A stretch of 64,000 nt of DNA from Lewinella sp. LCG006 (GCF_040784935.1 NZ_CP160680.1:3256501-3320500); one strand, 5' to 3'; counted from the stretch's first letter, positions 26,976 through 35,566 are shown. Numbers and translations: made by a program. Notes: generated by a model from the letters alone, not told the origin.

Positions 26976-27425
26976 ATGATTAAATTCTTTAAGCCCGAGG
27001 AAGAAACCCTCATCATCGCGGCCATTCGCCGGGCAGAGATGCAGACTTCCGGAGAAATCCGGGTACACCTGGAGGAGAACCCCCGTAAGGAAGCGTTGGA
27101 AGAAGCCAAGCGTACTTTTTTTCGACTGGGGATGCATAAAACAAAAGACCGTAATGGCGTACTAATTTTACTTTCTCCTGAGAAAAAGCAATTTGCGATC
27201 ATTGGTGATGAAGGCATTGATAAAGTTGTGGAAGGTGATTTCTGGGAAAGAGAGCGCGACCTTTTGGCCGATTACTTCAAAAAAGGCGCTTTTTGTGCAG
27301 GTATTGTGGCAGCTATCGACCTGATTGGAGAAAAATTAAAAGCCTATTTTCCTTACGAAAGTGAGGATGAAAACGAGCTGTCGGATGATATTTCTTATGG
27401 AGATGGTGAAGAGCATTTAGGTTAA
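26976..27425 (+). CDS. TPM-domain protein, soluble
   Basis: The 149-residue protein is a compact TPM (TLP18.3/Psb32/MOLO-1) domain without a signal peptide: KPEEETLIIAAIRRAEMQTS, GEIRVHLEENPRKEALEEA, FFRLGMHKTKDRNGVLILLS and FAIIGDEGIDKVVEGDFWER. The C-terminus is an acidic tail (YESEDENELSDDISYGDGEE). TPM proteins are envelope factors linked to photosystem or membrane protein assembly, often beside LemA; no LemA gene is present here. A second, membrane-anchored TPM gene follows about 125 bases on, the common soluble-plus-anchored pairing. Confidence 0.85.
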   Translation: MIKFFKPEEETLIIAAIRRAEMQTSGEIRVHLEENPRKEALEEAKRTFFRLGMHKTKDRNGVLILLSPEKKQFAIIGDEGIDKVVEGDFWERERDLLADYFKKGAFCAGIVAAIDLIGEKLKAYFPYESEDENELSDDISYGDGEEHLG

Positions 27426-27550
27426 CACAACTATAAGTTCGTCGAAAACATTTGATAAGTAGGCTTTTTTGAGATAAGTTACTATCGTATATTTTATCGT
27501 CCATAGAACAGGATCAAATAAAAGTGAAAGAGATCAAACAGTTATTCCAA

Positions 27551-28366
27551 ATGCGGTTTTTGCTACTTCTAGCGGGAGTGTTTTTACTAGGGACTTCCCT
27601 TGTCGGGCAAAAGCAAGTACCAGAACCTACCCAGTACCTGATCAATGATTACGCGGGTTTGCTTGATCGTTCGCAGGTGGTTGCGCTTGGTGATAAGTTG
27701 CGTAATTACGTAGGCGAAACGTCTACCCAGATCGTTATCGTTACCGAAGAATCCCTGGAAGGAGACGATCCGTTTCAGTACGCTCAACGACTGGCAACCA
27801 AGTGGGGTATAGGCGGTGCGGGCAACGACAACGGTATTCTTATCTATGTTTCAAAACAAGATCGGCAGGTACGAATTCAAACGGGGCAAGGTACCGAAGG
27901 TTTCCTTCCTGATATTACAGCCAAAAGAATTATTGAAAACATCATTGTTCCGGCCTTTCGTTCGGGCGATTACTACCAAGGACTAGATCGTGCCACCGAT
28001 GCCATCATGGACCTGGGCCGCGGTGAATACGAAGGCGATGGTCTTAGCGGCAGTAATAATAAAGAGAGTGTCCCCGGCTGGATTGTCATTGTTTTTCTGA
28101 TTATCTTGATTGTATTCATTTCCTGGCTCACCCATAATGACGACGATGACGACGATGGTGGCTACTATCGTGGTGGTCGCTATGATATGCCTGATCGCGG
28201 GTATCGTCGTGGACGGACGATTATATTTCCTGGCGGCGGTGGATGGTCACGCGGCGGTGGTGGCGGAAGTAGTGGCGGCGGCGGCTTTGGTGGCTTCGGC
28301 GGTGGCGGCTTCGGTGGATTTGGTGGTGGTAGCTTTGGCGGCGGTGGTGCTGGTGGGAGTTGGTAA
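27551..28366 (+). CDS. Membrane-anchored TPM-domain protein (YgcG-like)
   Basis: The 271-residue protein begins MRFLLLLAGVFLLGTSLVGQ, a clean signal peptide; a GTG nine codons upstream is a possible alternative. The TPM domain covers about residues 25-165 (LINDYAGLLDRSQVVALGDK, TQIVIVTEESLEGDDPFQYA, GNDNGILIYVSKQDRQVRIQ). A membrane helix at about 185-205 (PGWIVIVFLIILIVFISWLT) is followed by an acidic run, an Arg-rich patch and a Gly/Ser/Phe-rich tail ending GGSW. That tail is the normal ending of YgcG-type TPM proteins. It pairs with the soluble TPM protein upstream. A 123-bp hairpin element begins two bases after its stop. Confidence 0.88.
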   Translation: MRFLLLLAGVFLLGTSLVGQKQVPEPTQYLINDYAGLLDRSQVVALGDKLRNYVGETSTQIVIVTEESLEGDDPFQYAQRLATKWGIGGAGNDNGILIYVSKQDRQVRIQTGQGTEGFLPDITAKRIIENIIVPAFRSGDYYQGLDRATDAIMDLGRGEYEGDGLSGSNNKESVPGWIVIVFLIILIVFISWLTHNDDDDDDGGYYRGGRYDMPDRGYRRGRTIIFPGGGGWSRGGGGGSSGGGGFGGFGGGGFGGFGGGSFGGGGAGGSW

Positions 28367-28368
28367 GG

Positions 28369-28491
28369 GACGGGGGAAAAATAAATTTATTTTCTTTTGA
28401 TTTCGCTTTTTGTGCTAAGACTAGGAATACTTGGACTAGACGTGCGCAAAAAGGTAAATCTTCAGAAAAAGAAAATAGATTTATTTCCGTC
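28369..28491. repeat. 123-bp hairpin element (copy 1)
   Basis: The element begins GACGG and ends CCGTC, and most of its length folds into one imperfect hairpin. Bases 28379-28398 pair with 28467-28486 with one mismatch, and an inner arm GATTTCGCTTTTTG pairs with the right side. It starts two bases after the TPM stop codon. The same length, ends and right flank (TTTCCGTCAAAYTACTAA) recur at 33214-33336. Confidence 0.7.
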
Positions 28492-28512
28492 AAACTACTA
28501 AGATCAATTTAG

Positions 28513-28884
28513 ATGATGAATAATAAAGAAAAAGCAATCGCCTTCTACCAAATGGCCTACGAGGGAAATCCTCGCCAAGCGGTAGCGCTTTACGTTGGTG
28601 CTGAATACATTCAACACAACCCCTTGGTGGGTAATGGCCCTGAATCCTTTATCGCTTATTTCGAAAAAATGCAGGCGGAGTACCCTGACAAATCGATATC
28701 ATTTGTACGTGCTATTGCTGAAGGAAATCTTGTCGCCTTGCACACACACCAGGTCTGGCCAGGAAATGACGAGTACGTGACCATGGACTTCTTTCGATTC
28801 GATACCGAGGGTAAGATTGTCGAACATTGGGATGCTATTCAGCAAATTCCTGAGGAGAACCTGAATGGCAACACCATGTATTAG
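28513..28884 (+). CDS. SnoaL/NTF2-like protein
   Basis: This 123-residue soluble protein has the NTF2-like fold order. A helix pair comes first (KEKAIAFYQMAYEGNPRQAV), then ALYVGAEYIQHNPLVGNGPE with the HNP motif common in SnoaL-like proteins, PESFIAYFEKMQAEYPDKS and the strand block VRAIAEGNLVALHTHQVW. It ends in DFFRFDTEGKIVEHWDAIQQ, and EHWD is another hallmark of this group. Some members are polyketide cyclases or isomerases; most are uncharacterised small-molecule binders. No pathway genes surround it, so the substrate is unknown. The start at 28513 is one codon before a second ATG. Confidence 0.85.
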   Translation: MMNNKEKAIAFYQMAYEGNPRQAVALYVGAEYIQHNPLVGNGPESFIAYFEKMQAEYPDKSISFVRAIAEGNLVALHTHQVWPGNDEYVTMDFFRFDTEGKIVEHWDAIQQIPEENLNGNTMY

Positions 28885-28917
28885 TTCAGTAAAAAATGTT
28901 TTCCTCAAAGTACGATC

Positions 28918-30216
28918 ATGACATCATTTAAAATAAATTGGGTGCCTTATCTAGCAATCATGCTAGTCTTCGCCGTATCCACTTGTACCCCGCAAGTAGA
29001 ATCACGTTTACTTTCGACAGAGGAAATGGGGATTCTTCCTCGCGCTTTTGATGCCATGCCTCAAGATCGACGTGATGACCCACGCGATGCCTGTTTTAAT
29101 CAGGATAATTACATTATTGATACGACCCGTCTGGAGGACTACCCCATGCAATACATCCGGATCAATATCCACTGGATGAACAGCGAAGACGGGCTGCAAA
29201 ATATTCCCGAAGAGCAAGCAAAAGCACACACTCAAAGAATAGTTGATGCTATGAATTACGCACTGGCCAATAACAAGAAAATGTTCTTGCCTATTGGGAA
29301 CAGTACGCCGGTGCATCCCATTAATTTTCGCTACGTTCTGACCGGGAGGCCAGATGACCCGGAGGATGATGGGATTTATTACCACTATGACGACTCCTTG
29401 TACTATTACGTGCATTTCAGAAAGAAAGACTCCAACTTGTACGATCGAACGGTATTTGACAAATACGGGGTGCAATTGGATACGGTGCTCAATTTTTTCA
29501 TGATGCCACACCACCCCGATAGTGTGGCCTCACCTACCTATCAGGCGGATAATGTGGGCGTAGCTTTGCGCAATGCACTGAAAGTAGCAGCTCCCTGGAA
29601 AGAAGATTTTGCTCGCGATCCCAAAAATACCCACTGGCGTTATCGCGGGGTAATCAATCACGAGGTAGGGCATATTCTCGGTATCAGCCATGCCTGGAGC
29701 CGTGGAGATGGGTGTGATGATACCCCAGTTCACGACAATCGTTGCTACAGCACAGGCTCAGGGCCGGGTTGTGATACCTTGGCTTCTAATAATGTGATGG
29801 ATTACAATTCGCTGCAACTGGCCTGGACGCCTTGCCAAATCGCGAAAGTGAACCGCCGTTTCGCCAACCCTAAATATCTGCAAAGACAATTTCTGGAGCC
29901 TCGTTGGTGTACCCGCAACCCGGAAATGGATATGACCATTCGAGACGAAGTCGATTGGTCTGGTATGCATGATCTTCACGGAAACCTTACGATTGCTTCG
30001 GGAGCGAGATTGACCATCCGCTGCCGGGTATCTTTACCAGCAGGCGGGTTGGTGACCATTCAGCCCGGCGGCGAGCTCATCATTGATGGCGGCTATCTTC
30101 ATCAAGATTGTGGGGATACCTGGCAAGGGATTCGTGTAGAAAAAAGTGGCGAACAAGAAGGCACATTGACCTTGGTCAATGGAGGAGAAATTCTGGATGT
30201 AGAAATTTCACGTTAA
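28918..30216 (+). CDS. M43-like zinc metalloprotease with beta-helix tail, lipoprotein-like signal
   Basis: The 432-residue protein has an N-terminal signal with a lipobox-like AVSTC near residues 19-23. The zinc site HEVGHILGISH (His248, Glu249, His252, His258) and Met-turn NNVMDYN (Met294) define a metzincin of the pappalysin/M43 type; GDGCDDTP and a Cys pair nearby also fit M43. Residues about 345-432 are an unusual addition: LTIASGARLTIRCRVSLPAG, VTIQPGGELIIDGGYL and LTLVNGGEILDVEIS form short parallel beta-helix coils of the kind seen in Bacteroidota surface proteins. It is probably secreted or surface-exposed and may process proteins or peptides. Confidence 0.85.
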   Translation: MTSFKINWVPYLAIMLVFAVSTCTPQVESRLLSTEEMGILPRAFDAMPQDRRDDPRDACFNQDNYIIDTTRLEDYPMQYIRINIHWMNSEDGLQNIPEEQAKAHTQRIVDAMNYALANNKKMFLPIGNSTPVHPINFRYVLTGRPDDPEDDGIYYHYDDSLYYYVHFRKKDSNLYDRTVFDKYGVQLDTVLNFFMMPHHPDSVASPTYQADNVGVALRNALKVAAPWKEDFARDPKNTHWRYRGVINHEVGHILGISHAWSRGDGCDDTPVHDNRCYSTGSGPGCDTLASNNVMDYNSLQLAWTPCQIAKVNRRFANPKYLQRQFLEPRWCTRNPEMDMTIRDEVDWSGMHDLHGNLTIASGARLTIRCRVSLPAGGLVTIQPGGELIIDGGYLHQDCGDTWQGIRVEKSGEQEGTLTLVNGGEILDVEISR

Positions 30217-30229
30217 AAGACTGTTCTAT

Positions 30230-31390
30230 TTATTCACTAGCCGTTTTATTACCAAAACCAAAAGCTTCCCTCATTTTATAGTAGATTTCGGTATTCTCGT
30301 AAATACCACTAAATAGCTTTGAACCGGGGCCGTAAGCAAACACCGGAATCAGTGCTGCGGTATGGTAATCGCTGGTGAAGGCTCCGATAATCGAATCGTG
30401 GGTAGACCCTGGATTGATAGCATAGCCGCCCGTTTCGTGGTCAGCAGTAACAATCACGAGCGTATTTCCGTCTCTAGCCGCAAAGTCTAGCACTGCACCA
30501 ATTGCGTTGTCAAAGTCAATCATCTCCGTAATGATGTACTGTGAGTTATTGGCGTGGCCACCCCAATCGATTTGTGCTCCTTCGATCATGAGGAAGAAGC
30601 CCTTGTCTTTGACGTGCTTATTCAGAAAATCACAAGCAATGATACTGGCAGGTTTTAGATAATTGCGCCCTTGCTCTACCGTCAGTGGGTCGCTGTCGGA
30701 AGTGAGGTAAACGAAGTTTGTTTGGTAGTTAATATTGACCCTGTCCAGGGGTTGCTCAAAATAATGGCTTACCTGGTACCCTTTGGCTTTGAGTTCTGTG
30801 AGCAGGTTGCGTTCGTCTGCCCGGCGGTCAAAGTATTTCTTTCCTCCTCCGATGAATAGGTCGATATCCGTTTTGAGGAAATCCGCGGCGATGGGTTCAT
30901 AGTAGCTACGTTGTGCCTGGTGTGCGATAAAGGACGCAGGAGTAGCATGTACGATCGTAGACGTAGAAACCATACCTGTCGCAAGGCCATTAGCTTCCGC
31001 TTCTTCAAGAATGGTATAGAGCGCGGTAGAGTCGTTGTCTACGCCAATGGCCCCATTGTAAGTTTTTTGACCAGTACTAAAAGCGGTTGCTCCTGCGGCC
31101 GAGTCTGTTACCAGGTTATCGGAGCTATAGGATTTGTGGAGACCAATAACGGGGAATCTTTCCAGATTTAGCTGATTGCCGTTGCTGTATAAGCCTGCCG
31201 TGATTTGTGTAAGGCCCATGCCATCACCAACCATCAAAATGATGTTTTTGGGGCGTTGGTCAGGTTTAAGTATGGGAGCCCTGCTGACGGTAGTAGTGGA
31301 ATTCGACGTCACAGTTGTTGGTTTCGAAGCCTCACAGGCACTGGCGAGGCAACAAATAGCAGTAAGAAAAGCGATAGTCCATTTAATCAT
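30230..31390 (-). CDS. Alkaline phosphatase, lipoprotein form
   Basis: The 386-residue enzyme (from ATG 31390) has signal WTIAFLTAICCLASAC with lipobox ASAC. Catalytic features of the PhoA superfamily follow: NIILMVGDGMGLTQ with metal-binding Asp56, then VTDSAAGATAFSTGQK with nucleophile Ser97, STIVHATPASFIAH, LMIEGAQIDWGGHANN and VTADHETGGYA with two metal ligands. It hydrolyses phosphate monoesters outside the cytoplasm. An ATG at 31432 overlaps the dprA stop by four bases (ATGA) and could give a 14-residue longer product; the signal peptide favours 31390. No Pho-box is identified. The overlap indicates co-transcription with dprA. Confidence 0.92.
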   Translation of the reverse strand: MIKWTIAFLTAICCLASACEASKPTTVTSNSTTTVSRAPILKPDQRPKNIILMVGDGMGLTQITAGLYSNGNQLNLERFPVIGLHKSYSSDNLVTDSAAGATAFSTGQKTYNGAIGVDNDSTALYTILEEAEANGLATGMVSTSTIVHATPASFIAHQAQRSYYEPIAADFLKTDIDLFIGGGKKYFDRRADERNLLTELKAKGYQVSHYFEQPLDRVNINYQTNFVYLTSDSDPLTVEQGRNYLKPASIIACDFLNKHVKDKGFFLMIEGAQIDWGGHANNSQYIITEMIDFDNAIGAVLDFAARDGNTLVIVTADHETGGYAINPGSTHDSIIGAFTSDYHTAALIPVFAYGPGSKLFSGIYENTEIYYKMREAFGFGNKTASE

Positions 31391-31428
31391 GTTCCATAAT
31401 TTTAGTTGATCAAGAAGGATAATAAGCT

Positions 31429-32526
31429 TCATCTTATCAACATGTAGCGTTTCCCGGGTAAGGTGCGGATTAATCCTTTACATTCTATTTCTAATAAAAC
31501 GGTGGCCAGCGTACCCGCTGATAATTGGGTGTCAATGCTTAGCCGATCAATGGGCAGGTTCTCATGCTCTTTAAGCAAAGCTACAACTAATTTTTCATCT
31601 TCACTTAAGGTCTCAAAGAGTTGTAGCTGTTCTGCTGGCGGTTTGTTGTGGGCGTCCCAGCGCATAACATAGCCTATGTCACTGGCTGATTCCAGGAGGG
31701 CTGCCTGGTGAGTTTTGATGAGCCAGTTGCAACCGGCCGAAGCACGGTCGTGGAGCCGACCGGGAATGGCAAAGACATCCCGGTTGAAATTATTAGCGTA
31801 TTCTACGGTGATGATTGAGCCCCCTTTACGAGCCGTTTCTACGACGATGAGTGCATCACAAAGGCCAGCAACGATGCGGTTACGCATGGGAAAGTGGCGG
31901 GGATCAGGTTTGGTGGTAAATGGATACTCGGTCAGTAGACCACCGTTTTCCAGCATGGCCTGTGCCGTTTTTTTGTGGCGAGTAGGGTAGAGGTATTGTA
32001 ATCCGTGACCTAATACGCCGATGGTGGGAAGCTGGTTTTGTAAAGCTGCACGATGAGCCGCAACATCAATACCGTAAGCCAAGCCAGAAATTACCATCGG
32101 TTGGTAGGGGGCCAACTCTTCAACGAGGCGTTCAACGTGGACAAGCCCTTCGGTGGAAGGTTGACGAGTCCCAATAATGCCAACGGTACGTAAATTGTTG
32201 AGTGGGCAACTCCCGCGGTAATACAACATGATAGGTGCCTGATCAATACGTCGGAGTCGCTCGGGATAGGCCTGGTCTTGAATGAAAAGTGGTTTGATTT
32301 GATAACGCTCCAGCCAGTGGATTTCACGTTCAGCGAGGCGGAGGGCTTCTCCGTGGCAAATGCTTCTGGCGATGGTGTCGTTGATCCCGGGGAGGGCTGC
32401 TAATTCACGAGGGCGAGCCTCGAAAACGGTGGGTGCATCTCCGAAATGGGCTAATAATAGACGTGCGGTAATAGGACCTACCCCCTCAATGAGGGAAAGT
32501 GCTACTTGATGAAGTAGATTTTCCAT
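31429..32526 (-). CDS. dprA: DNA processing protein DprA (Smf)
   Basis: The 365-residue protein protects incoming single-stranded DNA and loads RecA during natural transformation. An N-terminal helix-hairpin-helix region (GVGPITARLLLAHFGDAPTV, LAALPGIND) precedes the Rossmann-like core, with GTRQPSTEG, VISGLAYGIDVAAHRAAL, IGVLGHGLQYLYPTRH, FPMRNRIVAGLCDALIVVET and GGSIITVEYA. A winged helix follows at the C-terminus (EHENLPIDRLSIDTQL). All conserved DprA blocks are present. The gene overlaps the following alkaline phosphatase gene by four bases. Presence of DprA suggests, but does not prove, competence in this organism. Confidence 0.95.
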   Translation of the reverse strand: MENLLHQVALSLIEGVGPITARLLLAHFGDAPTVFEARPRELAALPGINDTIARSICHGEALRLAEREIHWLERYQIKPLFIQDQAYPERLRRIDQAPIMLYYRGSCPLNNLRTVGIIGTRQPSTEGLVHVERLVEELAPYQPMVISGLAYGIDVAAHRAALQNQLPTIGVLGHGLQYLYPTRHKKTAQAMLENGGLLTEYPFTTKPDPRHFPMRNRIVAGLCDALIVVETARKGGSIITVEYANNFNRDVFAIPGRLHDRASAGCNWLIKTHQAALLESASDIGYVMRWDAHNKPPAEQLQLFETLSEDEKLVVALLKEHENLPIDRLSIDTQLSAGTLATVLLEIECKGLIRTLPGKRYMLIR

Positions 32527-32674
32527 AAATGTTGGTCAATGGCCGGAAATGGGGTAGAAAACCTATGAAAAAGATGAATTACCGCTGATAATCCCTTTCG
32601 GCGCGTTTTATTAATGCATAAAATTACTAATTTTGGTATAAATAATTATTATTTGTGTACTAAATGTTGGTAAA

Positions 32675-33211
32675 ATGGCCCAAGAAAAAGCCCCTCGCCT
32701 GGTTAAAGCTCAGTTTATTTTGTTCGGAGTGCTCTTGTTGGTATTCTTTGTTTGGGCCAGTCGTAGCTGCAACCGCAGTACAGCAGATGCTGAGACAGAA
32801 CAAATCACCAATGAAGCCAACGCGCGTGCGGATAGCTTAGCTGCTTTGTTGGAAGCGACCCAAGGGAACGCCCCTGCTCGCCCACCAGTAGACAACAGTG
32901 TTCAACGCGACACCATGCGTGGTGGGCAGATGCAGATGATTCGGGAAAGAATAACGCCACTTTACGTAACCATTGAAAATCTGGCCATGCGCAAAGGACC
33001 GGGCGTGAATTTTGAAATTCTTGACCGGCTCAAATTATATGAAGAAGTCAAATTCCTCAATGAAGTGACGCTCACCCGGGACTCTATCAAGCTGGGTACC
33101 GTCACGGCTGTAGAACCGTGGATAAAAATTCGCAATGAAAAAGGACGCGATGGTTGGGTATATGGTGCTGGTGTAGAGTACTACAAATATAAGTTTGAAG
33201 GGATTGATTAA
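32675..33211 (+). CDS. Membrane-anchored bacterial SH3-domain protein
   Basis: The 178-residue protein has one N-terminal membrane helix (AQFILFGVLLLVFFVWAS, about residues 13-30) and a polar linker. The C-terminal SH3b domain (about residues 93-165) reads LYVTIENLAMRKGPGVNFEI, then LDRLKLYEEVKFLNEVT and WIKIRNEKGRDGWVYGAGVE. The NLAMRKGPG turn and the final DGWVYG are the standard SH3b signature. Such domains bind peptidoglycan or proteins. It converges with the glucosaminidase-like gene at 33343-34089, a possible functional partner. A 123-bp hairpin element starts two bases after the stop and fills the space between the two genes. Confidence 0.82.
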   Translation: MAQEKAPRLVKAQFILFGVLLLVFFVWASRSCNRSTADAETEQITNEANARADSLAALLEATQGNAPARPPVDNSVQRDTMRGGQMQMIRERITPLYVTIENLAMRKGPGVNFEILDRLKLYEEVKFLNEVTLTRDSIKLGTVTAVEPWIKIRNEKGRDGWVYGAGVEYYKYKFEGID

Positions 33212-33213
33212 GA

Positions 33214-33336
33214 GACGGAGAAAAAATAAGTGTAACAGCTTTCGATTTTTTAAAATTTCCTAAACAATTGACTGTAAGTAGATTGTGTGTAAATTTTTAA
33301 AAATCTCAAAAGAAAGTTGTTCCACTTGTTTCCGTC
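33214..33336. repeat. 123-bp hairpin element (copy 2)
   Basis: It has the same length and ends (GACGG...CCGTC) as 28369-28491. Its arms pair AAATAAGTGTAACAGCTTTC and GATTTTTTAAAATTT on the left with their near-complements on the right. The arm sequence differs from copy 1 yet still pairs, which suggests structure is kept. It starts two bases after the SH3 stop, and the conserved right flank runs into the stop codon of the converging gene at 33343. Confidence 0.7.
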
Positions 33337-33342
33337 AAATTA

Positions 33343-34089
33343 CTAAACATCGTACTGCTCAAGTTGAAACTTGTCGATGAGCTCGATCAGTTGCTCGGCC
33401 AGCCTTTTTATTTTATTGTTTGGGCTTTCTTCCAGGGCTTTGGCCCAGGCTTGATAGCTTTTGCCTTTGAGTTGGCGCAGGTTGGCGTGCTGGCCGGTAG
33501 TGTAATATAGGCTATGATCGCGAAAGCTCATCCAGGCATTATCGTAACGTCGCAAGCATACTGACTTTTCCCCGTCTTGGGTTTGGCCTTGCCAATCATC
33601 GGTGCAAGGGAGCCCAAAATAGTTGTTGCCGTGGCTAATCAAGGGATGTTGTCCGGCTTGGCTGTACAATAGACTATGAGCCAGAATAATGCTGGCTGGA
33701 ATGCCGAATTTCTCTTGTTCGGCTTCGGCAACGTGGGCGAACCGCTGGATAAATTGATCAATTTGTTTTTCTTCTAGTCGGTTCAATTGCAGGATAAGGT
33801 ACTTGGAATCATCTGTCCCCCAAGAGGGAAGGAAGTTGAAACGATTTGTGGACTGGGCCTGAAGGTCTCCATTATCCGTAAGGGTTTCTTTGCGCACTTG
33901 CCTCCTACTTTGGTGCTCTTCCAATGGCTGTGTAGCGGGGCTGTTTGGTGCCTGAATGTTGATGTTGAAAGATAAATCCTTGTTGAGAAAAGCATAGAGC
34001 GCGAGGAAGACGAGGCCTATTTTGAACCAGTGTTGGCTCAGTAATGGCCATAGCTTTCCCAGCACGAATGGGCGTGTTTCATTTTTCAT
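33343..34089 (-). CDS. Glucosaminidase-like peptidoglycan hydrolase, membrane-anchored
   Basis: The 248-residue protein starts at ATG 34089 (MKNETRPF); a longer upstream frame is AT-rich and lacks a sensible start context. One membrane helix (HWFKIGLVFLALYAFL) precedes a polar linker and a lysozyme-like domain from about residue 110: QFIQRFAHVAEAEQEKFGIP, ASIILAHSLLYSQAGQHPLI, then NNYFGLPC and YDNAWMSFRDHSLYY. These match mannosyl-glycoprotein endo-beta-N-acetylglucosaminidase (GH73) proteins, but the usual catalytic Glu of the ILAQAxLES region reads HSLLYS here, so activity is uncertain. A -7-like box TAAATTTG (34144-34137) lies about 48 bases upstream. It converges on the SH3 gene. Confidence 0.75.
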   Translation of the reverse strand: MKNETRPFVLGKLWPLLSQHWFKIGLVFLALYAFLNKDLSFNINIQAPNSPATQPLEEHQSRRQVRKETLTDNGDLQAQSTNRFNFLPSWGTDDSKYLILQLNRLEEKQIDQFIQRFAHVAEAEQEKFGIPASIILAHSLLYSQAGQHPLISHGNNYFGLPCTDDWQGQTQDGEKSVCLRRYDNAWMSFRDHSLYYTTGQHANLRQLKGKSYQAWAKALEESPNNKIKRLAEQLIELIDKFQLEQYDV

Positions 34090-34136
34090 GGCTGATTTCT
34101 TTAAGTTAATTAGGTCTGCGACCTGAAGTAATAATA

Positions 34137-34144
34137 CAAATTTA
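34137..34144 (-). promoter_or_regulatory. Putative -7 box of the glucosaminidase-like gene
   Basis: TAAATTTG on the minus strand fits TAnnTTTG about 48 bases before the ATG at 34089. The -33 region is TTTT, a partial match. Confidence 0.4.
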
Positions 34145-34201
34145 AACCAAATTGTTTTAAAATAAAACATTTTAACAAATTTTTGTTTTTTATACAACAC
34201 T

Positions 34202-34209
34202 TATCTTCG
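34202..34209 (+). promoter_or_regulatory. Putative -7 box of purD
   Basis: TATCTTCG lies 29 bases before the purD ATG and resembles TAnnTTTG with one change, as at fumC. T-rich sequence lies about 20 bases upstream. Confidence 0.35.
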
Positions 34210-34238
34210 CGGGAATACAAATACCAAGCAATAACAGT

Positions 34239-35507
34239 ATGCGAATTCTTCTTTTGGGTAGTGGCGGTCGTGAACACGCTTTCGCCTGGAAACTAAGCCA
34301 GAGCCCGGCTTGCGAAGCCCTTTATATAGCTCCTGGCAACGCTGGTACCCAGCAACACGGTACCAATCTGGCAATTAACCCTAATGATTTTCCAGCGGTC
34401 AAAGCTGCAGTGTTGGAATACGGGGTAGATATGGTCATCTGTGGCCCTGAAGAACCGCTAGTACTGGGCATTCAGGATTATTTTGCTGCGGATGCCATGC
34501 TAAAACAGGTTTTGTTCATGGGGCCAAGCCAGGCGGGTGCGCAGCTGGAAGGCAGCAAGGCTTTCGCCAAAGCATTTATGGATGACCAGGACATTCCTAC
34601 GGCAGCTTACCGGGAATTTACCGTCGATCAATTAGAGGATGGCCTGGAATACCTGGAAGATCAGCCTGCTCCTTATGTATTAAAAGCCGATGGCCTCGCC
34701 GCAGGTAAGGGCGTGTTGATTCTCGATAGCGTCATAGAGGCGCAGGAAGAACTGAGAGCAATGCTGGAAGGTAAATTTGGGGAAGCTTCGGAAACGGTTG
34801 TCGTAGAAGAATTCCTAACCGGCATTGAGTTCTCTGTTTTCGTATTTACGGATGGCAAGGACTACAAGGTTCTGCCCGTAGCTAAAGACTACAAACGGAT
34901 TGGTGCTGGCGACACGGGGCTTAATACCGGTGGCATGGGCTCAGTTTCACATCCTCCATTTGTGGATGAGGCCATGATGAAGAAAGTGGAAGAGCGTATT
35001 ATCAAACCTACTATTGAAGGCCTGCAAGTACAGCAATTGGGTTACCGCGGTGTTATCTTCATTGGGCTGATTAGTGTTGAAGACGAGCCTTTCGTCATTG
35101 AATACAATTGCCGGATGGGAGACCCAGAGACGCAGTCGGTATTTCCTCGCCTCAAAACCGATTTGGTAGAATTGTGCCGTGCTACTGCTGCGGGAGAATT
35201 AGCCAAGGTTGAGATAGAGATCGATGAACGCGCTGTGGCTTCTGTGATATTGGTCGCTGGCGGTTATCCTGGCAGCTACGAGAAAGGCAAAGTGATCACC
35301 GGATTGGAAAACGTATCGGGCAGCTTGGTCTTTCACGCAGGGGTGCGGGAAGTAGAGGGACAGTTGTTGACCAATGGAGGTCGGGTATTGGCGGTTACCT
35401 CTTATGGTGATAACTTCCAGGATGCACTGGATACCTCCTTGGCCAATGCCGCCAAGATTCATTTTGATGGTGTTTATTACCGAAAGGATATAGGGTTTGA
35501 TCTTTAG
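34239..35507 (+). CDS. purD: Phosphoribosylamine-glycine ligase (GAR synthetase)
   Basis: The 422-residue cytosolic enzyme joins phosphoribosylamine and glycine with ATP, the second step of purine synthesis. It begins MRILLLGSGGREHAFAWKLS, the PurD N-terminal Rossmann motif. The ATP-grasp region includes FMGPSQAGAQLEGSKAFAKA, YVLKADGLAAGKGVLILDS and VVEEFLTGIEFSVFVFTDGK, then DTGLNTGGMGSVSHPPF and YNCRMGDPETQ with metal-binding acids. Length is normal. A TATCTTCG box (34202-34209) lies 29 bases upstream. A strong hairpin follows the stop. With guaB elsewhere in the window it belongs to the scattered purine pathway. Confidence 0.97.
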   Translation: MRILLLGSGGREHAFAWKLSQSPACEALYIAPGNAGTQQHGTNLAINPNDFPAVKAAVLEYGVDMVICGPEEPLVLGIQDYFAADAMLKQVLFMGPSQAGAQLEGSKAFAKAFMDDQDIPTAAYREFTVDQLEDGLEYLEDQPAPYVLKADGLAAGKGVLILDSVIEAQEELRAMLEGKFGEASETVVVEEFLTGIEFSVFVFTDGKDYKVLPVAKDYKRIGAGDTGLNTGGMGSVSHPPFVDEAMMKKVEERIIKPTIEGLQVQQLGYRGVIFIGLISVEDEPFVIEYNCRMGDPETQSVFPRLKTDLVELCRATAAGELAKVEIEIDERAVASVILVAGGYPGSYEKGKVITGLENVSGSLVFHAGVREVEGQLLTNGGRVLAVTSYGDNFQDALDTSLANAAKIHFDGVYYRKDIGFDL

Positions 35508-35532
35508 CCAATAGCACTATTCCAGCAATAAA

Positions 35533-35566
35533 AAAGCGGCGCTCAACTGATGTTGAACGCCGCTTT
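35533..35566. terminator. Bidirectional terminator between purD and tRNA-Leu
   Basis: AAAGCGGCG...CGCCGCTTT (35533-35541 with 35558-35566) plus an inner TCAAC/GTTGA helix form a long GC-rich stem. A-runs lie on the left and Ts on the right. It can stop purD on the plus strand and the tRNA transcript on the minus strand. Confidence 0.85.
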
